A DNA stretch of 27,561 nt from Methanothermobacter sp049720995 (GTDB taxonomy: Archaea; Methanobacteriota; Methanobacteria; Methanobacteriales; Methanothermobacteraceae): the NCBI RefSeq assembly GCF_049720995.1, contig NZ_JBNASF010000021.1:1-27561 (forward strand), written 5' to 3'. Below the pieces are notes generated by a model. That model did not search any database. It was given only the letters and a program-made list of their open reading frames with translations, and was not told the origin of the DNA. Position 1 is the first letter of the stretch, and each line of letters opens with the position of its first letter. Positions 14,776-21,759 of this stretch are shown here, one piece after another. The translations under genes and the position numbers were made by a program.

Positions 14776-15155
14776 CTGACAACCCGTGTATTTGCAATGG
14801 CGTCCAGGATCCTCAGACGATTCCTGAGGCGTCCCAGAATGACGTCCAGGATGAGCGGGAACCAGAGTATCCTTGAAAGATTCCTTATGACAGCCTGCTG
14901 CCACCTGAGTTCACCGTCCTGTGATATTACACGCAGACCCATCATCCTCTTACCCGGTGTTCCGCCATGGTACTCAAGGTAGCTGAAATACAGAATGGTT
15001 ATGACACCAAGTAGGGGAAGCCAGTAGCTGTATATTGAGAAAATGTTCAGGAGAAGTGCTAATGGATAAAAAAGGATTGTTAGCAGGTACATTATCCCTG
15101 TAACCACGATGAAATCCACGACGAATGCATAAAACCTCTTCTTCTTAAGTTCCAT
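14733..15155 (-). CDS. RDD family membrane protein
   Basis: A 140-residue integral membrane protein. The first helix holds the family Arg and Asp (RFYAFVVDFIVVTGIMYLL), and the second conserved block is GGTPGKRMMGLRVIS. About three hydrophobic segments are visible (9-30, 34-56, 94-108), then a basic and polar tail. RDD proteins are of uncertain function; some are linked to ion exchange. ATG at 15155 follows AGGAGG, 20 bases after the hypE stop, so it is in the hypE operon. Confidence 0.85.
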   Translation of the reverse strand: MELKKKRFYAFVVDFIVVTGIMYLLTILFYPLALLLNIFSIYSYWLPLLGVITILYFSYLEYHGGTPGKRMMGLRVISQDGELRWQQAVIRNLSRILWFPLILDVILGRLRNRLRILDAIANTRVVSAEKNEQTPTPRQP

Positions 15156-15175
15156 AACACCCCTCCTGTATCAGC

Positions 15176-16186
15176 TCAGCACACCCTTGGAACAGGATCA
15201 GCAACAGGAGCCTCAAGTATTCTCCTGCCGCCAAGGCTTGTTTCAAGAATCACATGGTTGTCCTGATTCGCTTCACCTATTATCCTTGCGTTTTTACCGT
15301 ATGGTGCCTTCTTCACGGCTCTGAGGACATCATCAGCGTATTCAGGGTCGACACCCATGATGACCTTACCCTCATTGGCAACCTCATAGGGATCGATGCC
15401 CAGCATCTCAGATACAGCCCTCACCTCCTCCCTCACAGGGATCATGTCCTCATCAACAACCATTCCGACCCCTGATTTATCTGCGAGTTCATTGAGTGCA
15501 TTTGCTATACCACCCCTCGTTGGGTCCTTCATTGCGGTAACACCACCAACCTCAAGGGCCGCCTCAACCATACCCCATACAGGGGCAACATCCGATTCAA
15601 GGTCGGTGTCGAATCCAAAACCCTCACGGAAGGCCATGAGAGCCATACCATGGTCCCCCACACTGCCTGTGAGTATGATCTTATCACCGGGCCTCAGTCC
15701 TGAGTCCCTTATTATCTCACCACGCTTCACAACACCTATACCGGTGGTTGTTATGACCATCCTGTCCAGTTTACCCCTCTCCATGACCTTGGTGTCTCCG
15801 GTGACTATTGACACCCCGGTCTCCCGGGAGACAGCGTCCATTGACTGCACGATCCTCTCAAGATCCTCGCCAGGGAACCCCTCACTGAGGATCATTGCAC
15901 TTGCAATTGCAAGGGGCCTTGCACCCATAACGGATATATCGTTGACTGTACCTGCAACTGATATCTTACCTATGTCACCACCGGGGAAGAAGAGGGGGTC
16001 GACTGTGTGGCCATCGGTACTCATAACTATCTCATAGTCGCCGAGGGGTATGCTTGCACCGTCGTCAAGGTCCTCAAGACCAACTCCGCCGTTAACCCTC
16101 GTATTATGGATATTGGATAGTATTATGTTTGATATGAGGTCCTGCATCACTTCTCCGCCTGCACCATGGGACATGCCGATCTTCAT
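15176..16186 (-). CDS. hypE: hydrogenase maturation protein HypE (carbamoyl dehydratase)
   Basis: A 336-residue PurM/AIR-synthase-like ATPase. HypE receives a carbamoyl group from HypF on its C-terminal Cys and dehydrates it to thiocyanate, the source of CN ligands of NiFe hydrogenases. The final residues PRVC place the essential Cys at 336. STDGHTVDPLFFPGGDIG, VAGTVNDISVMGA and the ATP-site segment VTGDTKVM are conserved. ATG at 16186 follows AGGTGAAT. Other hyp genes are absent from the window. It heads an operon with the RDD and cyclo-ligase-like genes. Confidence 0.95.
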   Translation of the reverse strand: MKIGMSHGAGGEVMQDLISNIILSNIHNTRVNGGVGLEDLDDGASIPLGDYEIVMSTDGHTVDPLFFPGGDIGKISVAGTVNDISVMGARPLAIASAMILSEGFPGEDLERIVQSMDAVSRETGVSIVTGDTKVMERGKLDRMVITTTGIGVVKRGEIIRDSGLRPGDKIILTGSVGDHGMALMAFREGFGFDTDLESDVAPVWGMVEAALEVGGVTAMKDPTRGGIANALNELADKSGVGMVVDEDMIPVREEVRAVSEMLGIDPYEVANEGKVIMGVDPEYADDVLRAVKKAPYGKNARIIGEANQDNHVILETSLGGRRILEAPVADPVPRVC

Positions 16187-16230
16187 AGATTCACCTGTAC
16201 AATCTCCTTGTTATAGGGTATCTTGCTGAT

Positions 16231-16240
16231 GGTATAAAAC
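16231..16240 (-). promoter_or_regulatory. TATA box of the hypE operon
   Basis: gttttatacc on the minus strand lies about 50 bp before the hypE ATG, giving a predicted start near 16210. Confidence 0.5.
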
Positions 16241-16356
16241 CTTTCATTGGTGTAATCACATATCAATTCAAGTCAGAGGTTTCCATCTGGACAATATTTT
16301 GAAGCAGTTCAGATAGACGGATTCAGTGATCCATAGCATACCGTGGAAGCACAATC

Positions 16357-16399
16357 TTTTTAAATGGGGGATCCTATACTATAGATAAATTTATCTATA
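16357..16399 (+). promoter_or_regulatory. rps8e promoter with 20-bp perfect palindrome
   Basis: A TATA-like tttttaaatg (16357-16366) is followed by the perfect palindrome tatagataaatttatctata (16380-16399). The predicted transcript start (near 16390) falls at its centre, the position of an operator. Alternatively the palindrome's own AT-rich half is the TATA box, giving a start near 16415. Confidence 0.5.
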
Positions 16400-16466
16400 C
16401 CGAGTCACTGAGTTTCTTAAACTCAGCATTACTGATTCTGATAGAGACTTAGATTGAGGTGAAATA

Positions 16467-16850
16467 ATGGCAATCTGGCAAGGTAAATCAATGAAGAAAC
16501 CAAGCGGTGGAAGAGCCAAGATGAACCGCGGAAAGAGGAAATACGAACTTGGAAGGGAACCCGCCGAGACAAAGATCGGTGACAGGCGTGTCAGGATGAT
16601 AAGGACACGTGGGGGCAACAGCAAGGTCAGGCTCGCTGCAGATACAAAGATAAACGTTGTTGATCCTGAAACAGGTAAGGTTGAAGTTGCAGAGATAAGG
16701 AATGTTGTTGAGAACACAGCAAACCCCCACTTTGTAAGGAGGAACATCATAACAAAGGGTGCTGTTGTTGAGACCAGCCTCGGGAACGTGAGGGTTACAT
16801 CCAGACCTGGACAGGACGGCGTAATAAACGGCGTACTTATAAAGGAATAG
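16467..16850 (+). CDS. rps8e: 30S ribosomal protein S8e
   Basis: A 127-residue basic protein matching archaeal S8e over its full length. It has the N-terminal MAIWQGKSMKKPSGGR, the Arg-rich RRVRMIRTRGGNSKVR, and the conserved NPHFVRRNIITKGAVVET and GNVRVTSRPGQDG segments. It belongs to the small ribosomal subunit and is found in archaea and eukaryotes but not bacteria. ATG at 16467 follows GAGGTGA. The PolB2 gene follows after about 40 bp in the same direction and may be co-transcribed. Confidence 0.97.
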   Translation: MAIWQGKSMKKPSGGRAKMNRGKRKYELGREPAETKIGDRRVRMIRTRGGNSKVRLAADTKINVVDPETGKVEVAEIRNVVENTANPHFVRRNIITKGAVVETSLGNVRVTSRPGQDGVINGVLIKE

Positions 16851-16889
16851 GTTCACCAGAGCCCCTCAACCAGACCCATGGGGTATTAT

Positions 16890-17555
16890 ATGTCCGATAA
16901 CCTTGAGGCCGAGATACTATCCCAGGTGGAAAGGTTCCTCAAACACATAAACAGCAACCTGCCTGAGGGAATGGAGCTGGAATTTGAGGGCTTTTACAGG
17001 AGGGGCTTCTTCGTAACAAAAAAGAGATACGCCCTAATAGAGGATGACACGATTGTTGCAAAGGGTCTTGAACTGGTGAGGCGTGACTGGGCACCTATAG
17101 CTAAAAAGACCCAGCAAAAAGTTTTAATGGCAATCCTCAGAGATGGATCCCCTGAGAAGGCAAGAAAGATAATAAGGGATGTTGTACGGCGCATAAGGGG
17201 TGGGGAGGTGGAGTTGGATGAGCTTGCAATCCACACCCAGATCACAAGGGACCTCTCTGAGTACAAACAGATAGGCCCACACGTTATCGCCGCAAAGCGA
17301 TCCCTTGAGAAGGGGAGGCGCATTGAGAGGGGATCAATAGTCAGGTACATCATAGTTAAGGGGAGGGGCCCCATAAGTCAGAGGGCCTTCCCACTTGAGG
17401 ATGCTGAGGGTCTGGATTACGATCCCGACTATTACATTGAGAACCAGGTGATGGCTGCGGTATCAAGAATAATGTCATCTCTTGGCTACTCCACAGAGGA
17501 TATAAATTCACTCTCATGTGGTGAAAGACAGAGCAGCCTCGATGCCTTTTTCTAG
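16890..17555 (+). CDS. polB2: DNA polymerase B subunit PolB2 (C-terminal part of a split family-B polymerase)
   Basis: About 221 residues matching the end of the palm and the thumb domain of family-B polymerases. KKRYA (44-48) is the conserved DNA-contacting motif, and GLELVRRDWAPIAKKTQQ is the following palm segment. The catalytic DTD motif and exonuclease domain are missing: in Methanothermobacter they lie on a separate gene (MTH1208 in deltaH, where this part is MTH208), and the two proteins associate. The C-terminal QSSLDAFF (214-221) is a textbook PCNA-binding PIP box. I prefer ATG 16890, with GGGGT upstream, over ATG 16878, which lacks a ribosome site and adds four residues. Confidence 0.93.
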   Translation: MSDNLEAEILSQVERFLKHINSNLPEGMELEFEGFYRRGFFVTKKRYALIEDDTIVAKGLELVRRDWAPIAKKTQQKVLMAILRDGSPEKARKIIRDVVRRIRGGEVELDELAIHTQITRDLSEYKQIGPHVIAAKRSLEKGRRIERGSIVRYIIVKGRGPISQRAFPLEDAEGLDYDPDYYIENQVMAAVSRIMSSLGYSTEDINSLSCGERQSSLDAFF

Positions 17556-17567
17556 AACAGGGGGAAC

Positions 17568-17583
17568 CTTATTTTTTTACATG
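17568..17583 (+). terminator. T-run after polB2
   Basis: ttatttttttac lies about 15-25 bp past the polB2 stop. The rest of the 185-bp gap is AT-rich, with two possible TATA boxes for the HAD gene (tttatatta at 17651-17659 and ttataattg at 17692-17700). Confidence 0.5.
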
Positions 17584-17740
17584 AAATTTTTCACCTTAAA
17601 TGTCTGGCTCGCCGCTCAGGAGGACCATATGGGGGTATTTATCATATTATTTTATATTATAATCTTAGTATCCGCAGAGAAACCAACAGTGTTATAATTG
17701 ATTAGCTATAGAGTTTCATTACAGAGATTAAGGTGGGAAG

Positions 17741-18421
17741 ATGCTGAAGGCGGTTTTCTTTGACATTGATGATACGCTCTATGACACATCGGGATTTGCC
17801 AAACTTGCAAGAAAGGCTGCCCTGAATGTGATGATAGATGCGGGTTTACCCCTGACACAGGAGGAAGCATACAAACTTCTTAGGGAGATAATCGCTGAGA
17901 AGGGCTCCAACTATGATAAACATTTCAATGTCCTCACAAAGACGGTTTTTGGTGAGGAAAAACCCCTTCTCATTGCCCTTGGAATGATAACCTATCACAA
18001 TGTCAAGTTCGCGCTGCTCCGGCCATTCCCCAATACAACATCAACGCTCATACACCTAAAAAGCAGGGGATACAGGCTGGGGGTAATATCCAACGGTATA
18101 ACAATAAAGCAGTGGGAGAAACTGATAAGGCTCGGCATACACCACTTCTTCGATGAGGTCGTCACATCAGATGAGGTTGGCTTTGAGAAACCAAACATAA
18201 GGATCTTTGAGGAGGCCCTCAGAAGGATGGGCTGCAAACCTGAAAGATCCATCATGGTGGGTAACAAGTTCAATGAGGACATACTGGGGGCAACCAACGC
18301 GGGAATGTCAGCCATACTCGTCAACTCAGAGCTTACAGATGAAGAGAGGGACCTCATTGAAAGGAGAGGCCTTGATGTTACGGTCATCGATGACATCAGC
18401 GAACTTAAGGAGATTCTCTAG
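17741..18421 (+). CDS. HAD-superfamily hydrolase
   Basis: A 226-residue haloacid-dehalogenase-type phosphatase. Motif I is FFDIDDT (nucleophile Asp8, acid/base Asp10), motif II is ISNG, motif III is the Lys in EKPNIRIF, and motif IV is VGNKFNEDILGA. In motif IV the usual GD is GN, leaving the downstream Glu-Asp as metal ligands, a variation seen in some active members. The helical cap between motifs I and II (about 15-90) marks subfamily I. It resembles small-metabolite phosphatases such as phosphoglycolate phosphatase, but the substrate cannot be assigned. ATG at 17741 follows AAGGTGG. Confidence 0.88.
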   Translation: MLKAVFFDIDDTLYDTSGFAKLARKAALNVMIDAGLPLTQEEAYKLLREIIAEKGSNYDKHFNVLTKTVFGEEKPLLIALGMITYHNVKFALLRPFPNTTSTLIHLKSRGYRLGVISNGITIKQWEKLIRLGIHHFFDEVVTSDEVGFEKPNIRIFEEALRRMGCKPERSIMVGNKFNEDILGATNAGMSAILVNSELTDEERDLIERRGLDVTVIDDISELKEIL

Positions 18422-18478
18422 TTTTTCAGGGTCTCCACCTTTTCTGGGGGGATGAACGTGATTCCATGGAGGGGATGA

Positions 18479-20044
18479 GTGATGGACTGTGATGACTACT
18501 ACCACGATGAAAACATGGCTGAAATCTTTGAGGAGCTGAAACAGCCAAAGACACTTGAGGAACTGGGTTTATCCTACTTCTTTGTGAGGGACCTTGTCCT
18601 GAAGATTATTTTAACATACGGGACGGTTAAAACCCAGCGAATAACTGATATTACAGGTCTGCATCTTGATATACTTGAGGATGTCCTTGGCCAGATGGAG
18701 AAGGACGGGTTCTGCGCCCAGGTGGGTGGAAGTTTCCTGTTCTCCAGTGTTGAATATACACTGACAAAGAGGGGGGTTGAGAAGGCCCGCATTGTAATGG
18801 AGGAAAACCCTTATATTGGAATGGCCCCCGTACCCTACGAGAGGTACTTTGAACTGATGGATAAACAGCTCAGAAACCGTTTCCCAATAAAGATACCCCC
18901 AGATGTTATTGAAAGGGCCTTCAGGGACGTTGTCGGTCTATCATATGCAAAGGAATGTCTTGTTGAGTCATGCACCATCGGTAAGGGACTCTTTGTTTAT
19001 GGTGCTCCGGGAACCGGTAAAACCTTCATCATAAGCAAGGCATCGGACCTTCTACCACCGGTGGTGATTCCCCGTTTTATAGAGTTCAGCGGGAGAGTTG
19101 TACAGATATATGACCCTGACTTCCACAAGCCATGCCCTGAGGAACCTGATGATCCCCGCTGGATAAAGATACATGCCCCATTTGTTTTCACAGGTTCTGA
19201 ACTGAGCCTCAATGAACTTGAGACAACCTACAATATGAATAAGGGTGTATACGAGACCTCTCCACTGATAAAGGCCAACGGTGGAGTGCTCCTCATCGAT
19301 GACCTTGGAAGGCAGAGGGATGACCATGAGGTGATCCTCAACCGCCTTATAGTACCCCTTGAGAATAGGAAGGACGTCATATACATAAGGGGGGTCCCCG
19401 TTATATTCCACACACACTTCATCCCCGCATTCTCAACAAACCTTGATGTGAGCATAATGGACGAGGCACACCTCAGGAGGGCGCCTCTCCACATATTCCT
19501 CAAAAACCCACCTGTGGAAAACGTTGTGGAGGTATTCAGGCGCAACCTTGATGCCACAGGCGAGGATTACGATGAAGATGTCCTGGAAAGGATTAAGATG
19601 GTGTACACTCCAGTCGCCGGTGGCGGCGAGGGTCTGCAGCCAAGCTATGCACACGCCCGTGACCTTGCACAGATTGCCCAGGCAGTTAGAATAAACATGG
19701 AGAAGGAGAGGATTGACCTTGAGGTCATTGAAAGGGCCCTTGATAAGCATGTCCTCATAGCACTCCAGAGGATGGATATTGATATCAGCCAGGTGCATCA
19801 CAGTGTGAGGACATTCCGTGTTGTGACCCCTGAACCTGAGAGTGCTGAGGGGGTGCTTAAACTCTACGGCGCCCTCACGGTTGCACTGGAGGATGGAGGT
19901 GTTCTAGCGGACTTTGAGGACTCAATAAGCCCTTCACAGCTCCTGGCCCATCTGCAGGGCGAGGGGGTTCCGGTTGGAAGGGTTGAGGTGGTCGCTGAAA
20001 CCAAACGTGAAATTAAGAAGACAATACTTGAATACAGTGGATGA
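18479..20044 (+). CDS. AAA-type ATPase with N-terminal winged-helix-like region (bacterial Flp-pilus-linked ATPase family)
   Basis: A 521-residue protein. Residues about 20-110 form a helical, probably winged-helix region (FFVRDLVLKIILTYGTVKTQ). The ATPase core has Walker A GAPGTGKT (175-182) and Walker B LLIDD (271-275) followed by LGRQRDDHEVILNRLIVPLE, a sensor-like FSTNLD and arginine-rich HLRRAP. The combination of LIDDLGRQ, IVPLE and FSTNL matches, from memory, a bacterial family often beside Flp/Tad pilus genes and called an ATPase with possible chaperone activity. No pilus genes are seen here. Start GTG 18479 or ATG 18482 follows GGAGGGG. It overlaps the next gene by 4 bp, so the two probably act together. 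Confidence 0.8.
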   Translation: MMDCDDYYHDENMAEIFEELKQPKTLEELGLSYFFVRDLVLKIILTYGTVKTQRITDITGLHLDILEDVLGQMEKDGFCAQVGGSFLFSSVEYTLTKRGVEKARIVMEENPYIGMAPVPYERYFELMDKQLRNRFPIKIPPDVIERAFRDVVGLSYAKECLVESCTIGKGLFVYGAPGTGKTFIISKASDLLPPVVIPRFIEFSGRVVQIYDPDFHKPCPEEPDDPRWIKIHAPFVFTGSELSLNELETTYNMNKGVYETSPLIKANGGVLLIDDLGRQRDDHEVILNRLIVPLENRKDVIYIRGVPVIFHTHFIPAFSTNLDVSIMDEAHLRRAPLHIFLKNPPVENVVEVFRRNLDATGEDYDEDVLERIKMVYTPVAGGGEGLQPSYAHARDLAQIAQAVRINMEKERIDLEVIERALDKHVLIALQRMDIDISQVHHSVRTFRVVTPEPESAEGVLKLYGALTVALEDGGVLADFEDSISPSQLLAHLQGEGVPVGRVEVVAETKREIKKTILEYSG

Positions 20045-20862
20045 TGTCTATGGAGCCACTCCTGGTTGATGTGCTGGTCGCTGCACTTGTATCCATTGGT
20101 GTTTGGACATTCCTTGAACTCCTACCGTCCTTATTTCCAGGGGAGGCAGGGAGACTTGCAGCACGCATCAGGCCAATTCCATCCACTGCAGTTGAGATAG
20201 CCCATTACCTCAACCTCCTCAGAAGGGGAAGGCCATGGCAGGTCTTCATGGCCCTTGAAATTATAGGGGAGCTCTTCAGGATTAAGATCCGTGAACTTGA
20301 GTCCCTGAAGTATGAGGAGTGGAAGATGGAGGTTGAATCCCAGAAGGAACGAATGGAGAGGAGGGGGCTCAGTGACGATGAGATACTCCACCTTGAGGCT
20401 GGAAGGGAGATGGTTCAGAACTCCAGTAACCGGAATCTTAAATCAACAGGGGGTCTTTATTCCAGTCCGGAAGAGGAGGAGTTCATAAGAATCAGGAATA
20501 ATAAAAAGGATCTTTTGCCCGATTTGAGGGATAATTATTCTGATTTCAGAATATGGGCGCTGAAGAACAGGGACATCCTCAGGTATGTCCAGGAGAGGGT
20601 CTTCATGAGGGAGGAACTTGACCTTGAAAACCTGAGGGACCACAGCAGGGAATGGGCCCTTGTGAATATATGGGGTATGAAACCACCTGAAAGTTACTCT
20701 GAGGATGAAATCCTTGAGGATATTCTCCTGTACATTGAAATAAAGGATGATGACATTATAATTAAATTTGCCCATGGTCTGAGCAGCCACAGCGACTCCC
20801 TGAGGTACCTCGATGGGGTTATATCCACTGTTTCTGCCTGGAAGAGGGAGGGTAAAACGTGA
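20041..20862 (+). CDS. N-terminally membrane-anchored protein of unknown function, partner of the AAA ATPase
   Basis: 273 residues, no family recognised. One membrane helix near the N-terminus (about residues 8-32, LLVDVLVAALVSIGVWTFLE) is followed by a charged, largely helical cytosolic region, a polar low-complexity linker near 120-150 and a C-terminal helical domain ending near residue 268. The ATGATG overlap with the ATPase stop indicates translational coupling, so it may tether or serve as substrate adaptor for the ATPase. The start could be any of three in-frame ATGs at 20041, 20044 or 20050. A 30-bp direct repeat begins just after its stop. Confidence 0.75.
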   Translation: MMSMEPLLVDVLVAALVSIGVWTFLELLPSLFPGEAGRLAARIRPIPSTAVEIAHYLNLLRRGRPWQVFMALEIIGELFRIKIRELESLKYEEWKMEVESQKERMERRGLSDDEILHLEAGREMVQNSSNRNLKSTGGLYSSPEEEEFIRIRNNKKDLLPDLRDNYSDFRIWALKNRDILRYVQERVFMREELDLENLRDHSREWALVNIWGMKPPESYSEDEILEDILLYIEIKDDDIIIKFAHGLSSHSDSLRYLDGVISTVSAWKREGKT

Positions 20863-20959
20863 GTGGGACCCTTTAAACCTCTATCTCAAGTCAATCGCAG
20901 ATTTTCCCATCGCCTGTGAGGCGACGAAGGTGGGACCCTTTAAACCTCTATCTCAAGTC
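20863..20959. repeat. 30-bp perfect direct repeat flanking a hairpin, between convergent genes
   Basis: The 30-bp unit occurs at 20863-20892 (right after the membrane protein stop) and at 20930-20959 (spanning the stop and last codons of the ExoIII gene). Between them lies a hairpin, tcgcct (20910-20915) / aggcga (20919-20924), with a 3-nt loop. The hairpin could act as a two-way terminator. Confidence 0.95.
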
Positions 20960-21713
20960 CTACTGGACAGTGGTCTGAGCCCATAACCTCTGAGAGTATC
21001 CATGACCTTTTAACGTTCTTTGCGAACTCCTCATTAACAAAGAAGTAGTCGAGCCTCCACCCCACGTTTCTCTCACGGGCCCTTGTTCTGTAGCTCCACC
21101 ATGTGTACTGGCCCGGCTCCCTGTTGAACATCCTGAATGTGTCGACGTACCCGTTTTCAATGAATTTGTCTATCCAGGCCCTTTCAACCGGCAGAAAACC
21201 TGATACATTGCTGTTCTCCTTTGGCCTTGCGAGGTCTATCTCCCGGTGGGCTGTGTTGAAGTCCCCACATATTACGGTGTTTCTACCAGCGTCCCGTTCC
21301 CTGTTTACGTCTTCGAGGAATGCGTCATAGAATTCAAGTTTGTACTTCAACCTCTCATGGGACATCTTCCCGTTGGGGAAGTATATGTTGTAGAGCAGAA
21401 AGTCATCGAAATCTGCAACCTGTATTCGGCCTTCAATGTCGAATCTCTTCACACCAAAACCCTCCCTGAGGGATTTGGGGGGTATCACTGTGTACATGGC
21501 GACTCCACTGTATCCCTTCCTTTCTGCCGGGGTGAAGAAACTCATGTAACCCTCAACATGCCTTAGCCTTCGGGGAAGCTGGTCGGGACTAGCCTTGGTT
21601 TCCTGAAGACAGAGGATATCCGGTTTCTCGTCCATGAACCAGTCAAGGAAGCCCTTACGGTATACTGCCCTCAGACCGTTAACGTTCCAGGATATTATCT
21701 TGATTCCTGCCAT
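20940..21713 (-). CDS. exonuclease III / AP endonuclease family enzyme, Mth212 orthologue (DNA uridine endonuclease)
   Basis: A 257-residue Mg2+-dependent DNA repair nuclease of the ExoIII/APE1 family. Catalytic motifs are SWNVNGLRA (Asn10), LCLQETKA (Glu38), CGDFNTAHREIDLA (Asp151, Asn153), WRLDYFF, and GSDHCPVG with the catalytic His. Length and sequence agree, with scattered substitutions, with Mth212 of deltaH. That enzyme is known to nick DNA next to deoxyuridine directly, replacing a uracil-DNA glycosylase, besides AP-endonuclease and 3'-5' exonuclease activities. ATG at 21713 follows AAGGTGG and sits in the palindrome ccatggtaccatgg. It lies 46 bp after feoB on the same strand and may share its transcript. 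Confidence 0.95.
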   Translation of the reverse strand: MAGIKIISWNVNGLRAVYRKGFLDWFMDEKPDILCLQETKASPDQLPRRLRHVEGYMSFFTPAERKGYSGVAMYTVIPPKSLREGFGVKRFDIEGRIQVADFDDFLLYNIYFPNGKMSHERLKYKLEFYDAFLEDVNRERDAGRNTVICGDFNTAHREIDLARPKENSNVSGFLPVERAWIDKFIENGYVDTFRMFNREPGQYTWWSYRTRARERNVGWRLDYFFVNEEFAKNVKRSWILSEVMGSDHCPVGLEIEV

Positions 21714-21759
21714 GGTACCATGGGATTATTTCTGTTCTGACCACCTTAAGTATTGATCA

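Noticed and set aside
20863..20959. CRISPR-like repeat-spacer-repeat
   Set aside because: Only two copies; one is the coding end of the ExoIII gene, and there is no array or cas gene.
21710..21723. 14-bp palindrome ccatggtaccatgg at the ExoIII start codon as an operator
   Set aside because: It includes coding bases and restriction-site-like words; no TATA-relative logic supports it, so chance is likely.
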